A stretch of 54,574 nt of DNA from Opitutaceae bacterium (GTDB lineage: Bacteria; Verrucomicrobiota; Verrucomicrobiia; Opitutales; Opitutaceae): positions 1 through 54,574 of the forward strand of contig CANJNJ010000011.1 in assembly GCA_947474995.1 (NCBI GenBank). The letters are read 5' to 3'. Each line of letters opens with the position of its first letter. Positions within the stretch are counted from its first letter, which is position 1. A model generated the notes under the pieces. It had not been told where the DNA came from. It saw only the letters and a program-made list of their open reading frames with translations, and did no database searches. This document shows, piece after piece, positions 13,276-23,200 of the stretch. A program made the position numbers and the translations under genes.

Positions 13276-16032
13276 CTATTTGCTCAGGAACAGTTCACTT
13301 TCGATCAGGGCCTCAAGGAGACTGCGGGCGCCATACTGACTGGCCTTGGCCTGCTGCACGATGGCCTCGATCTTGGCCCGGTCGGAAAAACGGACCGGCG
13401 CCCCGGTCGCGAAGATCGACAGCTGCTTCGCGAGATTCCGCGCGAGCTGGGTCTCGTCCTGCAGCAGGAGGCGCTTGAAGTCGCGCACGTCCTGGAACGC
13501 GCGCCCATCGGCGAGCTGGCCGCTGGCGTCGACGGGCAGCGCATCGTGAAAGGCAAAGGGCCAGCCGTTCTTGCCGAAGCCGGGTGTCGGCGAGGTGTCC
13601 GTGGCGGTGGCCCGGTAGCGCGCGCGCCAGGCGCCCATGACGTCGAAACTTTCCAGCGCAAAGCCGGGCGGATCGATTTTGCGGTGGCACAGCGCGCAGC
13701 TTTCGTCGGCGCGGTGCTTGTCGAGTTGCTGGCGGATCGTGACGGCTCCACGGATGTCGGGCTCGACCGCGGGAACGGCGGCGGGCGGCAGCGGCATGTC
13801 GAAGCCCACGATCCGTTCCATGATCCACTTGCCGCGCAGCACCGGCGACGTGGTGGTCCCGTTGGCCGTGACCTTGAGCACGCTGGCCTGCGTCATCAGC
13901 CCGCCGCGCACACTGCCCGCCGGGAGCGACACACGGCGCATGGCCGCGCCTGGCACGCCCTGGATGCCATAGTGCGAGGCCAGCCGGTCGTTGAGGAACG
14001 TGAAATCGGAATCGACGATGTTTCGCGCGGGCAGGTTGCGGTGAAAGAGTTCGCGGACGTAGAGCTGCGTCTCGAGCAGCGCGGCCTCGGTCAGCGAATC
14101 GTCGAGGTAGTAGTCGCTGTACAAAGTGGTCGACGGCGTCGTGTCGTCCATTTTCCGGAGATCGAGCCAGTAATCGATGAACGCGTCGACGAAGCGGCCG
14201 GACTTGGGGTCGGCGAGCAGCCGCGCGGTCTCGGCCCGCAGTACTTCCGGCCGGTGCAACTCGCCGCGGGCGGCTTTCGCCCGCAACGCCGGGTCGGGTT
14301 CGGAATTCCAGAGGAGCAACGCGAGCCGCGTCGCAAGCGCCGGGTCGTCGAGCCGCCCGGGTTGTTCGTCGACGAAGACGAACTGAGGCGAAGAGAGCAC
14401 CGCCGTATAACCCGCGAGCAAGGAGCCGGCAAAGCCCAGCCCGGCTTCCCGCCGCTGCTTGATCAGGGCGAGAAAGAGTTGCACGTCGGCCTCCTGCACG
14501 GGCCGGCGATACGCGCGCTGCATGAAGGAGCGCAACAACCGCTCCGCGTCCGCGGCCGGATTTTCCGAGGCGACCTCGACCTTTGTCTGCGCGATCGTCG
14601 AAACCAGGCCGGCGCCACGATTCCCGCGGCCGCGTCCGGCCCGCAGGGCGACGTTGTCCACCAACACGCCCGGCTCCTCGCCGTCGACCTTCTTCATCGG
14701 CAGATCGCCGAAAAGCAGTTGGTAACCCGCCGTCGTGTTTTCGTCGTAAAGCGGACCCTCGACTTCCATCCAGCGGAACGCCACCGCCGGCTGGCCGTCG
14801 CGCTGGGCGAGGGGATTGGTGTACCCGCCGGCCACGCTTCCCGTCGGCCGGGAGCGCATGAAGCGCGAGGCGTCCGTGACCAGATACTCGTTGGCCAGCA
14901 TCCAGACGTCGTCGATCTGGCTCACGGTCGGTTCGGGCGTGAGATCGAATTCACCCAACCGCCGGTTTTTCACGCCACCCTGGGCGTAGACGGTGACCGG
15001 CTCATCGCGGCGGCCCGGACCCACGTCGGTCATGTTCGGCTGGTACCAATCCGCCGCGTAGGTGACGTTCTTTCGATTGGTGCCGGTGCCGACGTCGCCG
15101 ATCCGATTGCCTCCCGGGCCCACCCACAAGGTATAGCCGCTGAACCGCAGCCGATAACGCCCGGCGACCGGGGCGCGAAATCCACTCCAATTTGAGGCGA
15201 AGCCGGTGACGTAGTTGCTCGAGACCCAGCCGATCGCTTCTTCATCCCGGATGGCGGGGTTGTCGGGGCCCGCGGTGATCGGCGCCTTCCGCGACCGCAC
15301 CTCGAGTTGCGCGGTCGTGCCGAGGACCGGAAACTTTGTGCGCACCGGCTGGCCGGTGAACCCGAGCATCGCCGCGTCGTCGCGCGCATAGGTGCGCTTG
15401 GTCTCCGTCGGCGGCTGGGCTAATTTGACGGCCATCGCCTGGCGCATCGCGTAGTCCGCCGCGGCCATGTAACGGGTCAGGTGCACGTATGAGACATCGA
15501 GGGCGGTGCTGACCTTGTTGTAACGGAAAGCCTCCCCGTCCTCGGGGAGCTGGTCGCTGATGAGCAGCCACGGCGCCTGCAGCAGGTCGCGCAGCGCATT
15601 TTCGTACTCGCTGCGGTTTAGGCGGCGGCGCAGCGCCCGGCCGTCGCGCGCGAGGACGTCGCGTTCGGTCGTCGTGAGCGTGGACGAAAGACCGGCGACA
15701 AAGTTCGTCACGTCGGCCTGGGCGGGCCGCTTCTTTTCCTTCGGGGGCATTTCGCCGGCCGCGACGCGATCGTGGACCTTGACCCACACCTGGAAATTGG
15801 CCGGGTCGGAGGGAGTGAAGGCCAGCGTGGTGAGGTCGAGCCCGCCGTCCTTGTCGACGTCGTTGTGGCAGCTCGAGCAGTAGCGATCCGTGAAGGCCGT
15901 GGCGTCGGCGTCGCCGAAGCCGGGGGCCGCCGCCCACAGTGCCGAGGCGCCGAGCAAGAGGGCCGCCACCACGAGCAAGCGGTGGCGGGTGGCAGGGGTA
16001 CGAAGATTCGAGGCACAGCGACGAGTGAGCAT
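13276..16032 (-). CDS. Secreted DUF1587/DUF1592/DUF1588/DUF1585 cytochrome-type protein
   Basis: The 918-residue protein has an export signal (LLVVAALLLGASALWAAAPG) and a CSSCH haem motif at residues 52-56 with the usual MPP (GEMPPKEKKR) distal segment. A DUF1587 block follows (RRRLNRSEYENALRDLL, about residue 135), then DUF1592 (AYRRPVQEADVQLF), DUF1588 (RGGLMTQASVLKVTANG, SPVLRGKWIMERI) with a second haem motif CALCH, and a DUF1585 tail. These large proteins are typical of Planctomycetes and Verrucomicrobia, and their substrate is not established. Fusion of haem domains to these modules suggests periplasmic or outer-surface redox or sugar-oxidation chemistry. The gene stands alone, without the DUF1552 partner that often accompanies this family. 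Confidence 0.88.
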   Translation of the reverse strand: MLTRRCASNLRTPATRHRLLVVAALLLGASALWAAAPGFGDADATAFTDRYCSSCHNDVDKDGGLDLTTLAFTPSDPANFQVWVKVHDRVAAGEMPPKEKKRPAQADVTNFVAGLSSTLTTTERDVLARDGRALRRRLNRSEYENALRDLLQAPWLLISDQLPEDGEAFRYNKVSTALDVSYVHLTRYMAAADYAMRQAMAVKLAQPPTETKRTYARDDAAMLGFTGQPVRTKFPVLGTTAQLEVRSRKAPITAGPDNPAIRDEEAIGWVSSNYVTGFASNWSGFRAPVAGRYRLRFSGYTLWVGPGGNRIGDVGTGTNRKNVTYAADWYQPNMTDVGPGRRDEPVTVYAQGGVKNRRLGEFDLTPEPTVSQIDDVWMLANEYLVTDASRFMRSRPTGSVAGGYTNPLAQRDGQPAVAFRWMEVEGPLYDENTTAGYQLLFGDLPMKKVDGEEPGVLVDNVALRAGRGRGNRGAGLVSTIAQTKVEVASENPAADAERLLRSFMQRAYRRPVQEADVQLFLALIKQRREAGLGFAGSLLAGYTAVLSSPQFVFVDEQPGRLDDPALATRLALLLWNSEPDPALRAKAARGELHRPEVLRAETARLLADPKSGRFVDAFIDYWLDLRKMDDTTPSTTLYSDYYLDDSLTEAALLETQLYVRELFHRNLPARNIVDSDFTFLNDRLASHYGIQGVPGAAMRRVSLPAGSVRGGLMTQASVLKVTANGTTTSPVLRGKWIMERIVGFDMPLPPAAVPAVEPDIRGAVTIRQQLDKHRADESCALCHRKIDPPGFALESFDVMGAWRARYRATATDTSPTPGFGKNGWPFAFHDALPVDASGQLADGRAFQDVRDFKRLLLQDETQLARNLAKQLSIFATGAPVRFSDRAKIEAIVQQAKASQYGARSLLEALIESELFLSK

Positions 16033-16425
16033 GGGAATTCGGGGGCAGGGGAAACTTCGGCACCGGGGCGGCGGAACGGAGTGAAGTTCGAAGCGCGAAC
16101 TCCGGCCACCTTGGCGTCATCCCGAGCCGCATGCAATGCTGCGGTCGGCTTGAATACTCGTAGGTGGGCGCGAACCGGGAGGATTTCCGGTTCTTCCGGA
16201 TTGAGTTCGGCTTCAAAGTCAGCGCCAACATCTGCCGGCGCTATCCCGGAGTGCCGCCGAGGAGCTGGCACTCCAAGACCCGGGCGAGGGGAGGCCTGCT
16301 GTTTGCTCCCCGCCCACGTGCCTCAGCTCTCGATCCGGCGGGTCGAGCGCTGGCGATTGCGGTCCGATTTGATGCCCGAACCCGCGCTGGTAATAGCGGT
16401 CAGCGGGTTGCCCCTGGTCCGTTCC
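16033..16425. other. Non-coding stretch upstream of the DUF1592 gene
   Basis: These 393 bases lie between the acetamidase stop and the DUF1592 start, both on the minus strand. Open frames here are shadows. A short CCGG-rich self-complementary patch occurs near 16170-16200. I see no convincing promoter, RNA gene or conserved repeat. Confidence 0.45.
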
Positions 16426-17457
16426 TCACCGTGGCCGAGTCGGGAGATATTTTTTAGGAATGCGCAAACCCATCGAGCCGGCGACCGTGATGACGTCGTA
16501 CTTGCCTTGAAATCCGATCAGCAGGTGTGCGGCCCAGGGCTCCATTTGGTACTCATCGATCAACCAGGTGCTCATGTCGCTCGTCGCGAGTTGGAGGGCC
16601 CGGTCGAGCGAGCTGACGAATTCGGGCTGGCTGCCAACACTGATGATGAAGGCGGCCGTCTCGACGCGCGGTCCGGTCAACTTCGCCGCCTTCTTCAACG
16701 TTACCGTGAACTGCACCTCCATCGAGATCTCCACCCCGTTGCCGGTCGGTTCCCCGTCGCCCTGGAGCGCATGGCCATCGCCGATAAAGAGCAGCGCCCC
16801 CGGATGAAACACGGGCAGCATCACGATCGCACCTTCGCCAATTTGATTGTAGTCGAGATTGCCCCCGTAGGGTCCGGCGGGAGTCGACGTTGGCGCAAAA
16901 TCGCCGGCCGGGGCGACGCCGACGCAGCCCAGCATCGGCTGGACGGGGAATTCCAACACCGCGACGGCGCTTTTGGGATCGGCCAGGCGCACGACACCGC
17001 GCGCAATGTCGACGTCCCATTTCACGCGGTTCGTTTTGCCGGGAGCGGCTTTGTCCGGCATGAAATTTGGCATATACATGGGATGCAGGGCGGCGATCGA
17101 CTCCGGGGTCAGGGCGAACATTCCCAGCCGCGCGCTCGTGGTGCCCCACGACCGGTTGATGCGCACCTGCTGGAAATGAACCAGCAGCGCGTCGCCCGGT
17201 TCGGCGCCTTCAACGTAAAACGGCCCGGTGAGCGGATTGCTGCCCTGGGCGCGTTCCACGCCAAGTTCATCGCGCCCGCCGGAGTCGATCGTCTTCGTGG
17301 CGATGAGCTCGCCGGGGCGAATGCGTTGGAGTACGGGATGCGTGGCCGAAAAGGTGCGATGAAAAATTTCGGGGCGCACCGTGGTGGGCTCGGCCGCGAC
17401 GGCGGAAGCGAGAGCGGTGAGCATTGCGGCGAACGGCGGGAGGAGGGAGATTTTCAT
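16426..17457 (-). CDS. Acetamidase/formamidase family protein, exported
   Basis: From the ATG at 17457 the protein has 343 residues with a signal peptide (MKISLLPPFAAMLTALASAV, AEA-type cleavage). The body matches the FmdA/AmdA fold: DSGGRDELGVERAQGSNPLTGPFYVEGAEPGD is continuous near residue 60, followed by VKWDVDI, MLGCVGVAPAGD, GPYGGNLDYNQIGEGA and LFIGDGHALQGDGE. This GDGHAxQGDGE stretch holds the metal-site residues of the family. The enzymes hydrolyse short amides to ammonia and an acid. An exported form is common in soil Bacteroidota and Verrucomicrobiota, and its true substrate is unknown. The gene is followed on the same strand by the DUF1592 gene after about 390 bases. Confidence 0.88.
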   Translation of the reverse strand: MKISLLPPFAAMLTALASAVAAEPTTVRPEIFHRTFSATHPVLQRIRPGELIATKTIDSGGRDELGVERAQGSNPLTGPFYVEGAEPGDALLVHFQQVRINRSWGTTSARLGMFALTPESIAALHPMYMPNFMPDKAAPGKTNRVKWDVDIARGVVRLADPKSAVAVLEFPVQPMLGCVGVAPAGDFAPTSTPAGPYGGNLDYNQIGEGAIVMLPVFHPGALLFIGDGHALQGDGEPTGNGVEISMEVQFTVTLKKAAKLTGPRVETAAFIISVGSQPEFVSSLDRALQLATSDMSTWLIDEYQMEPWAAHLLIGFQGKYDVITVAGSMGLRIPKKYLPTRPR

Positions 17458-17510
17458 GGAAGGGAAAATTTCTGATGTGATTCGCGGGTTGGTTCGGGCG
17501 CCGCGGGAGG

Positions 17511-17690
17511 TCACCGCCAAATGGATAACCCGCCGTCGACGACCAGGCTCACCCCCCCGTGATATAGTCCGAGGCTGGCGCGGCGAGCAAGATGGTGGCG
17601 CCTTTCAAGTCGGTGTCGGGGCGTGCCACGACTCCGTCGGCCAGGATTCTTCGCCGGGTGATTCGCTGCGGCGTAAGATAAACCGGTTTG
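17511..17690 (-). pseudogene. C-terminal remnant of a short-chain dehydrogenase (SDR), frameshifted
   Basis: Minus-strand translation gives TDLKGATILLAAPASDYITG in one frame, and GVSLVVDGGLSIWR followed by a stop in the next. Joined, these are the standard SDR C-terminus (xDLxGAxxxLAxxASDYITG-G-xxLxVDGG). The frame changes inside a run of seven G (minus strand), where one more G would restore it. The rest of the gene, including the Rossmann GxxxGxG and YxxxK motifs, is absent, because the PEP-CTERM gene begins at 17725 on the other strand. The remnant lies directly upstream of the acetamidase. Confidence 0.75.
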
Positions 17691-17724
17691 CCAAGGTCCG
17701 GCCCGGGCGGATAGAAAATTGGGC

Positions 17725-18468
17725 ATGAGGTTGGCGGAAAATTTCCGAGCCGGGTTGTCTTCCGTGGGCGGACGCGGGCTCGTTGGATTTTCGCTGGCCT
17801 GCGCCGCGGCTTTGGGCGTTTCCGCGCAGACCACGGTGTCCGTTTCAGGCCTGGCCAATATTTATGGTTCGGGCTTTGCGGACGCGCCCGGACCGGGCGG
17901 ATTCGGGGGTGGTGCGACCGCGGTCGAATACCCGCTGCCGAACGGCACGACTTCCCTGAAATTCACCAGCGTGATCGGCACGATATCGTTCGATTCCAGC
18001 TCATTCAGCGGTGCCGATGGAAGCACGAGTTGGGGCGCTCTCACGCAGTTGAGCGACTACCGCAGCCTGTCGGGCATCACCTATAGTGGCCGCACCGCAT
18101 TTCTCATCGGGGTGTTTCTCGATGCCTCGACGCCGACCGGCGCGGCGCCGGCGACGTTGAGCTACGATACCACCTCCGCCGGACTTTCAACCTTTAGCCC
18201 CTTGCTCCGGCAGGTTTTCTTCACTGGCGACGGGCTCGATACGTCGTCCGGTCTGCAAGTTTTCAATGTGCCAACGGGTGCGACACGACTTTTTCTGGGA
18301 TTTGCCGACGCGTGGAATGGCTCGTCGGTCACCGGACTGCCGGGAGCCTATCAGGACAACGCGGGCAGTTTGAGTGTGACGATCAGCCCGATTCCGGAAC
18401 CGGAGACGTTGGCGCTGTGGTTGGGTTTGGGCGCGATCGCGACCGCGGTCTGGCGGCGACGGGCGTAA
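17725..18468 (+). CDS. PEP-CTERM sorting-signal exported protein
   Basis: This 247-residue protein has an N-terminal signal peptide (GLVGFSLACAAALGVSAQ), a serine/threonine/glycine-rich body and a C-terminal sorting signal. That signal is PIPEPETLALW, a hydrophobic helix and a final WRRRA. Such proteins are processed by exosortase (EpsH/XrtA type) and are linked to exopolysaccharide or surface display. No exosortase is in the window. The body (residues about 35-215) matches no domain I recognise; low-complexity GG and SS runs suggest a beta-sandwich. ATG at 17725 is preferred over TTG at 17719. Confidence 0.85.
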   Translation: MRLAENFRAGLSSVGGRGLVGFSLACAAALGVSAQTTVSVSGLANIYGSGFADAPGPGGFGGGATAVEYPLPNGTTSLKFTSVIGTISFDSSSFSGADGSTSWGALTQLSDYRSLSGITYSGRTAFLIGVFLDASTPTGAAPATLSYDTTSAGLSTFSPLLRQVFFTGDGLDTSSGLQVFNVPTGATRLFLGFADAWNGSSVTGLPGAYQDNAGSLSVTISPIPEPETLALWLGLGAIATAVWRRRA

Positions 18469-19017
18469 GAGGCTGTCCTGAACTTTACCAGACGACGGAC
18501 AGGGCAAACCCCAGAATTATGACCGCGGATTTCGCAAATAACGCGGATGGCAGACAGCCATTCGCCGGATGAATGCGCCACCTGCGGTCCCGCAGACGCG
18601 GGACACTTGTTGGCGCATTCGGGTGGGACGGATCAATCCGCCAACTGCCAAACGTATCCAGGCTGGAGCCGTAAAGTCCCGATTGAAGCGACAAGGCGCA
18701 GCAGCGCCGCCGCCGGCCGTGAGCTTGTCGAACGGCCCGATTCGATCATCCGGGTTGGACCCCTCTATCCGCGAAATCCGGGGTTGAAAAAACTCTGGGC
18801 TTATCCGCTGTGCCGGCAGACAAACGGCCAAGTTCATGAGAGCCACTGAGGCCGGTGCGGTAGCCGAGAGGCCTCGAATCAGGCCGGCCATCCTTCGCTC
18901 CGCGATCTCCGCTGCTCCGCGTGAGACCGGTTTGAAGGGAGCATTGCAAACCGTGCCATTACTGCTGACGGCATGGCTTGTCGGGAGGCGATTTGGTCGC
19001 CACGCTCCTGAGACCCT
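18469..19017. repeat. 549-base intergenic region built of degenerate palindromes
   Basis: I see no gene. From left to right it holds a CCGCGGATTTC-type unit (about 18520-18548), a hairpin with arms GAATGCGCCA/TGGCGCATTC and GTCCCGC/GCGGGAC at 18571-18620, and a segment around 18720 (GAGCTTGTCGAACGG) resembling another common intergenic palindrome. Further imperfect inverted segments follow up to about 18800. It separates the PEP-CTERM gene from threonine aldolase. Confidence 0.5.
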
Positions 19018-20037
19018 ATGATCGACTTACGCAGCGACACCGTGACCCGACCGACCTCCGCCATGTTGGATGCCATGATGCGCGCGCGCGTCGGCGATGA
19101 CGTTTTCGGCGAGGACGAGAGCGTGAACGCACTCCAGACAAAATTGGCCGAACTTTTCGGCATGGAGGCCGGCCTCTTCTGCCCGACGGGCACGATGACC
19201 AATCAGATCGCCATCAAGGTTCACACGCAGCCGGGCGAGGAAGTCATCTGCGATCAGGTGGCCCACATTTACCTCAACGAAGGCGGCGGCATTGCCTTCA
19301 ACTCGGGTGCGTCGGTTCGGCTCCTACGCGGCGACAATGGCCGATTCACCGCTGAGCAGGTGCGGGAGAATATCAACCGCCGGGACGATGCCCACCAGCC
19401 GGTGACCCGGCTCGTCGCGATTGAGAACACGGTCAACCGGGGCGGCGGCTGTTGCTGGGATTTTAGCGAAATCAAGCGCATCCGGGAGGTTTGCACCGAG
19501 CAGGGACTGGCGTTCCACCTCGATGGCGCGCGCTTGTTCAACGCCCTCGTCGCCCGCGGAGAAACGCCGCGGCAGTACGGCGAGGCCTTCGACACGATTT
19601 CCATTTGCCTGTCCAAGGGGCTGGGCACGCCGTCCGGTTCCGTCCTGCTTGGTCGCAAGGAGCACATCAAGAAGGCCCATCGCTTCCGCAAGGTTCTGGG
19701 CGGTGGCTGGCGGCAGGCGGGCTACTTGGCGGCGGCCGGGCTTCACGCCCTCGATCATCATGTCGAGCGTCTCAAGGAGGATCACGCGAACGCGAAGGTG
19801 CTGGAACGGGAACTGCAGTCCCTGCGCTACGTAACGGGCGTGCTGCCGGTGGAGACGAACATTGTCATTTTCAAACTCGCGCCGGGTGTCAGTCCGGAGG
19901 GTTTCCTGGCGCATCTGAAAAAGCATGACATCCGGGCGGCGGGCTTCGGGTCACAGATGATCCGGGTGGTGTTCCATCTGGACGTCGCGAGTTCGCACCT
20001 CGAACCGATCGTGGCCGCGTTGCGGAGTTTTGCCTGA
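19018..20037 (+). CDS. ltaE: Low-specificity L-threonine aldolase
   Basis: This 339-residue PLP enzyme of fold type I cleaves L-threonine or L-allo-threonine to glycine and acetaldehyde. Visible family marks are the N-terminal [29 protein letters not shown], a PTGTMTNQ cofactor-phosphate segment, [20 protein letters not shown] and [15 protein letters not shown] with the Schiff-base lysine at residue 200. All key residues are present and the length is normal for the family. The gene stands alone between a palindrome-rich spacer and the convergent receptor gene. The start at 19018 is fixed by the conserved [10 protein letters not shown]. Confidence 0.95.
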   Translation: MIDLRSDTVTRPTSAMLDAMMRARVGDDVFGEDESVNALQTKLAELFGMEAGLFCPTGTMTNQIAIKVHTQPGEEVICDQVAHIYLNEGGGIAFNSGASVRLLRGDNGRFTAEQVRENINRRDDAHQPVTRLVAIENTVNRGGGCCWDFSEIKRIREVCTEQGLAFHLDGARLFNALVARGETPRQYGEAFDTISICLSKGLGTPSGSVLLGRKEHIKKAHRFRKVLGGGWRQAGYLAAAGLHALDHHVERLKEDHANAKVLERELQSLRYVTGVLPVETNIVIFKLAPGVSPEGFLAHLKKHDIRAAGFGSQMIRVVFHLDVASSHLEPIVAALRSFA

Positions 20038-20234
20038 AACCGGGCGTTAGCGGCCGACAAGAGAATCGGGGATGGTCCGTTGGGCTCGCCCGGTGCGAGG
20101 TTCGTGGCGGGTGGGTCGCGCACTCCGGGCGCGGTCGAAAGAGTGGCTTCGGAATCGGGCTCGGTGATCAGGCGGCTTGCGTGGCGCGATTGGCCCTTGG
20201 CAAAGGAAGAAACTTTGTCCCGTAGTCCAAACCT

Positions 20235-23200
20235 TCAGCGCTTCAGCGTCACCTGTAGATTGTAGCTGATCGGTTGTTTGAGGGCGAAGGAGATGGGCAC
20301 GGTTTCGCGAGCCGGGCTGGTGTAGTCGTTGTTCTTTGGTCGCAGGGCCGAAGCCGTCTGCGCGATGGAGGAATACTGCGGACCGCGATCGTTCAGGAGA
20401 TTATTGATGACCAGGTTGACCTGAATCTCCCGCCGCTGCTTGAAGCGGAACGTGTAGGCCAGCGTGCCGGTGACGATGTAATAGTCGTTTGGGGTGTAGA
20501 CCGGCGTGTAGGCGTTGACGTTGGGATCGTCGAGGGCGCGCGTGGCATTCGCCGGATCGGCGATGGTATCGGACCCGCGCGACCCGATAATTTGTTTCGC
20601 CCGGTAGCGCACGCCCGAGCCGATGCGCAGTCCCTTCAGCCGGCCGGTCGGAACCGTATAGTCGGCGAAGAGATTCACCAAAGGCTGATCCTGGCTGCGG
20701 CGTTTGCCATCGACGATGTTTTGCCGGAACGAGACGATGTTGTTGAAAGCGGTGGTGGCCGTCGTGGCATCGGGCGAGCGCTGGTTGATCGGGATGGAAA
20801 GATCGACGCTGGCAACGTTGTTCGAATCGAGCAGGACGCCGGCGTCACGGGCGATCTGCTGGAACAGCGGCAGGTTCTTGTCGATGTACGCTTTCACGTC
20901 GGGATTGAGATTGGACTCGTACACCTTGGGGAAACTCACGCTGCCGGTCAGGCGAAAGGCCTTCGACGGGTTGTAAACCATTTCGAATTCGAAGCCGTTG
21001 CCGGAGCGGGTGCGGATGTCGCGGTATTGCACCGGCAGTAGGCCGGCGCCGCGAATGTTGCCGCCCGTGGCACTCAGATCGCCGACGATATTGGCGTTGT
21101 AGAGCGAGTTGAAGAAATTGGGTCCGTCCTGGGAGATCGCGCCATTGATTTCCTTGGTCTGGTAGTAGGTGAAATTGAAGTTCAGCCGGTTCTGCAGAAA
21201 TTCCATGCGCAAGCCATAGTCCGTGCCGGTCGAGATCGTGGGTTCCAACTGGCGGCCGTCGATCCGCACGATGCTGGTGGGCGGGTTGAAGGTTTCCGCG
21301 TAATTGATCGAGGGATTGAGCCAACTCGAGACATGGAGCACCGAGCCGACGGAGAGCGTCTTCTGCCGGCCCTCGACCGGGGGCGGGTTATAGTCGTCCT
21401 TGAAACGATCGTTGGCGTAGAGCGGATCGCGATCGCCGTTGGGGGCAAGGCGCGGACGAATGGCGGCTTCGAGCGGTGCGCCCACGGCGTTGCCGCGGGT
21501 GTCGCGCTGGCGGTAGGTGAGCCCGGCGTAATCGGCGGGCGCGGCGGGACGCAGAATCCGATGCAGGCCGTCCCAGTCGAGCGGGTAGTCGCCCTTGTCG
21601 AGTTGCTGGCGGGTGTTGAAGAAATACGAGTCGACGCGCAGCGCGCCCAGCAGCACGAGCCGGCCCTTCAGGAATTTCGCGTTCACGGAGCCAAGGAGAT
21701 ATTTGAAATTCGAGGTGTTGATCGCCTCGGTGTCGCGGCGTGCGATGTTCACCGCCCAGAGCGGCTGAATGTCCTTCGCGACCCGGAGATTGGGGTCGAG
21801 GTATTTGATGGTGCCGGCGAATTCGGGAATCGGGCGGCTGGGCTGGTTCCAGTAGCGGCGGATGCGGACCGTCTGCAGGACGGTCGATTCGAGAAAGCCC
21901 CACAGCCGGTGATCGTCACCTTGCGCCACGCTCAGGTAACGGTAGTCGGATTGCTCCTCGCCCTGGTTGATTCCGGCGAGGGTGTTGACCGAAAAATTGC
22001 CCCAGCGGGTCTCGAACACGTAGGCTGCGGCGGTCCGGATATTGTTATAGTCGAAAGTCCGGTAGCCCCGCATGAGCGAGCCGTCACCGTAGGCTTGCTT
22101 GAAATTCGGGTTGAGCGCGCCATTGGGCAGCGACTGGTTGATGTCGATGTAGGTGTCGTTGCTGGAGCGGTTCTGCTCGCCGTTGATGAACGAGGTCGCG
22201 CGGTTCACGTCGCCGGCCACTTCAAAGTAAAACTGGCCGAGGCGCTGGTTCAGGGTGAACTGGAGGTCCCGGAAAGTCTGGGCCAGGATCGGCGCATCGG
22301 GTGAAATCGTGAACTCCTCGCTCGGCGGGCGGAAGAAGGAGTTGGCGATCGCGGTGTCGAAGCGGTGGCTTGGCACGTCGACCGCGTGGAGGAACGTGGC
22401 GCCGGCGCTGTTGAACGCGGGCAGGCTCCCTTGCACGAATCCGGCAATGGGCGTGGTGGTGCTGTTGCCGCCGGGCAGCGTGATCGGATCATTCTGGTAA
22501 TTCATGATCGCATTGGCGGGCGAGAAGGGATCGAAAACGTAATAGTTGGCGCCGCGGCGGCTCACGCCGAGCGCGTTGGCGTTCGACGGCAGGGTCGTGG
22601 CCGCGGCCGCGGCGTTGTAGACGGTGCGCCCATCCCACCCGGAGAGCCGGTCATCGATGGTCGTGAAGCCCGATTGGCGGGAGTTGTTGCCGTATTCGCC
22701 CTCCAGCCGGATCTCGGTATCGCGGTAAGGTTTGAACGTCCCGGTCAGGAATGCCGCCTTGCGCGTGTCGAAATCCTTGAGACGCCAGCCAGCGGCGTCG
22801 CCCCAGACGGCGGCGGCGCGAACTGCCGCCTTGGGGCCGAGCGGCTGGTTGAGATCGACGGTCGCCCGGTAATTCCGCCAGGAACCGACACTCAGCTGGG
22901 CGGTTTGAAACGGGCGATCGGTCTGAGCCCGCTTCGTCGTGGCGGAACTCACGCCGCTCAGGGAACCATTGCCGAAGAGAATGGAGTTGGGGCCGCGGCC
23001 AAAATCGTAGCGTTCGAGGTTGTAGCTGTCGCCGTTGTTGAACTGCGGAAAAAAGTTCCGCTGCGGGCGGCTGTTGCCGGCACCGCGGATGGTGTAGTTG
23101 ATCGGCGACGCGAAGAAATTCTGCATGCCGTTGTCCACGTTCAGCGTGCTGCTGGGCGCCCACTCGGCGGCGCTCTGCAGGTCGATCAGTCCGAGGGCAT

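Noticed and set aside
12979-15195. 738-codon open frame on the + strand
   Set aside because: Antisense to the DUF1592 cytochrome; no recognisable domain and skewed composition.
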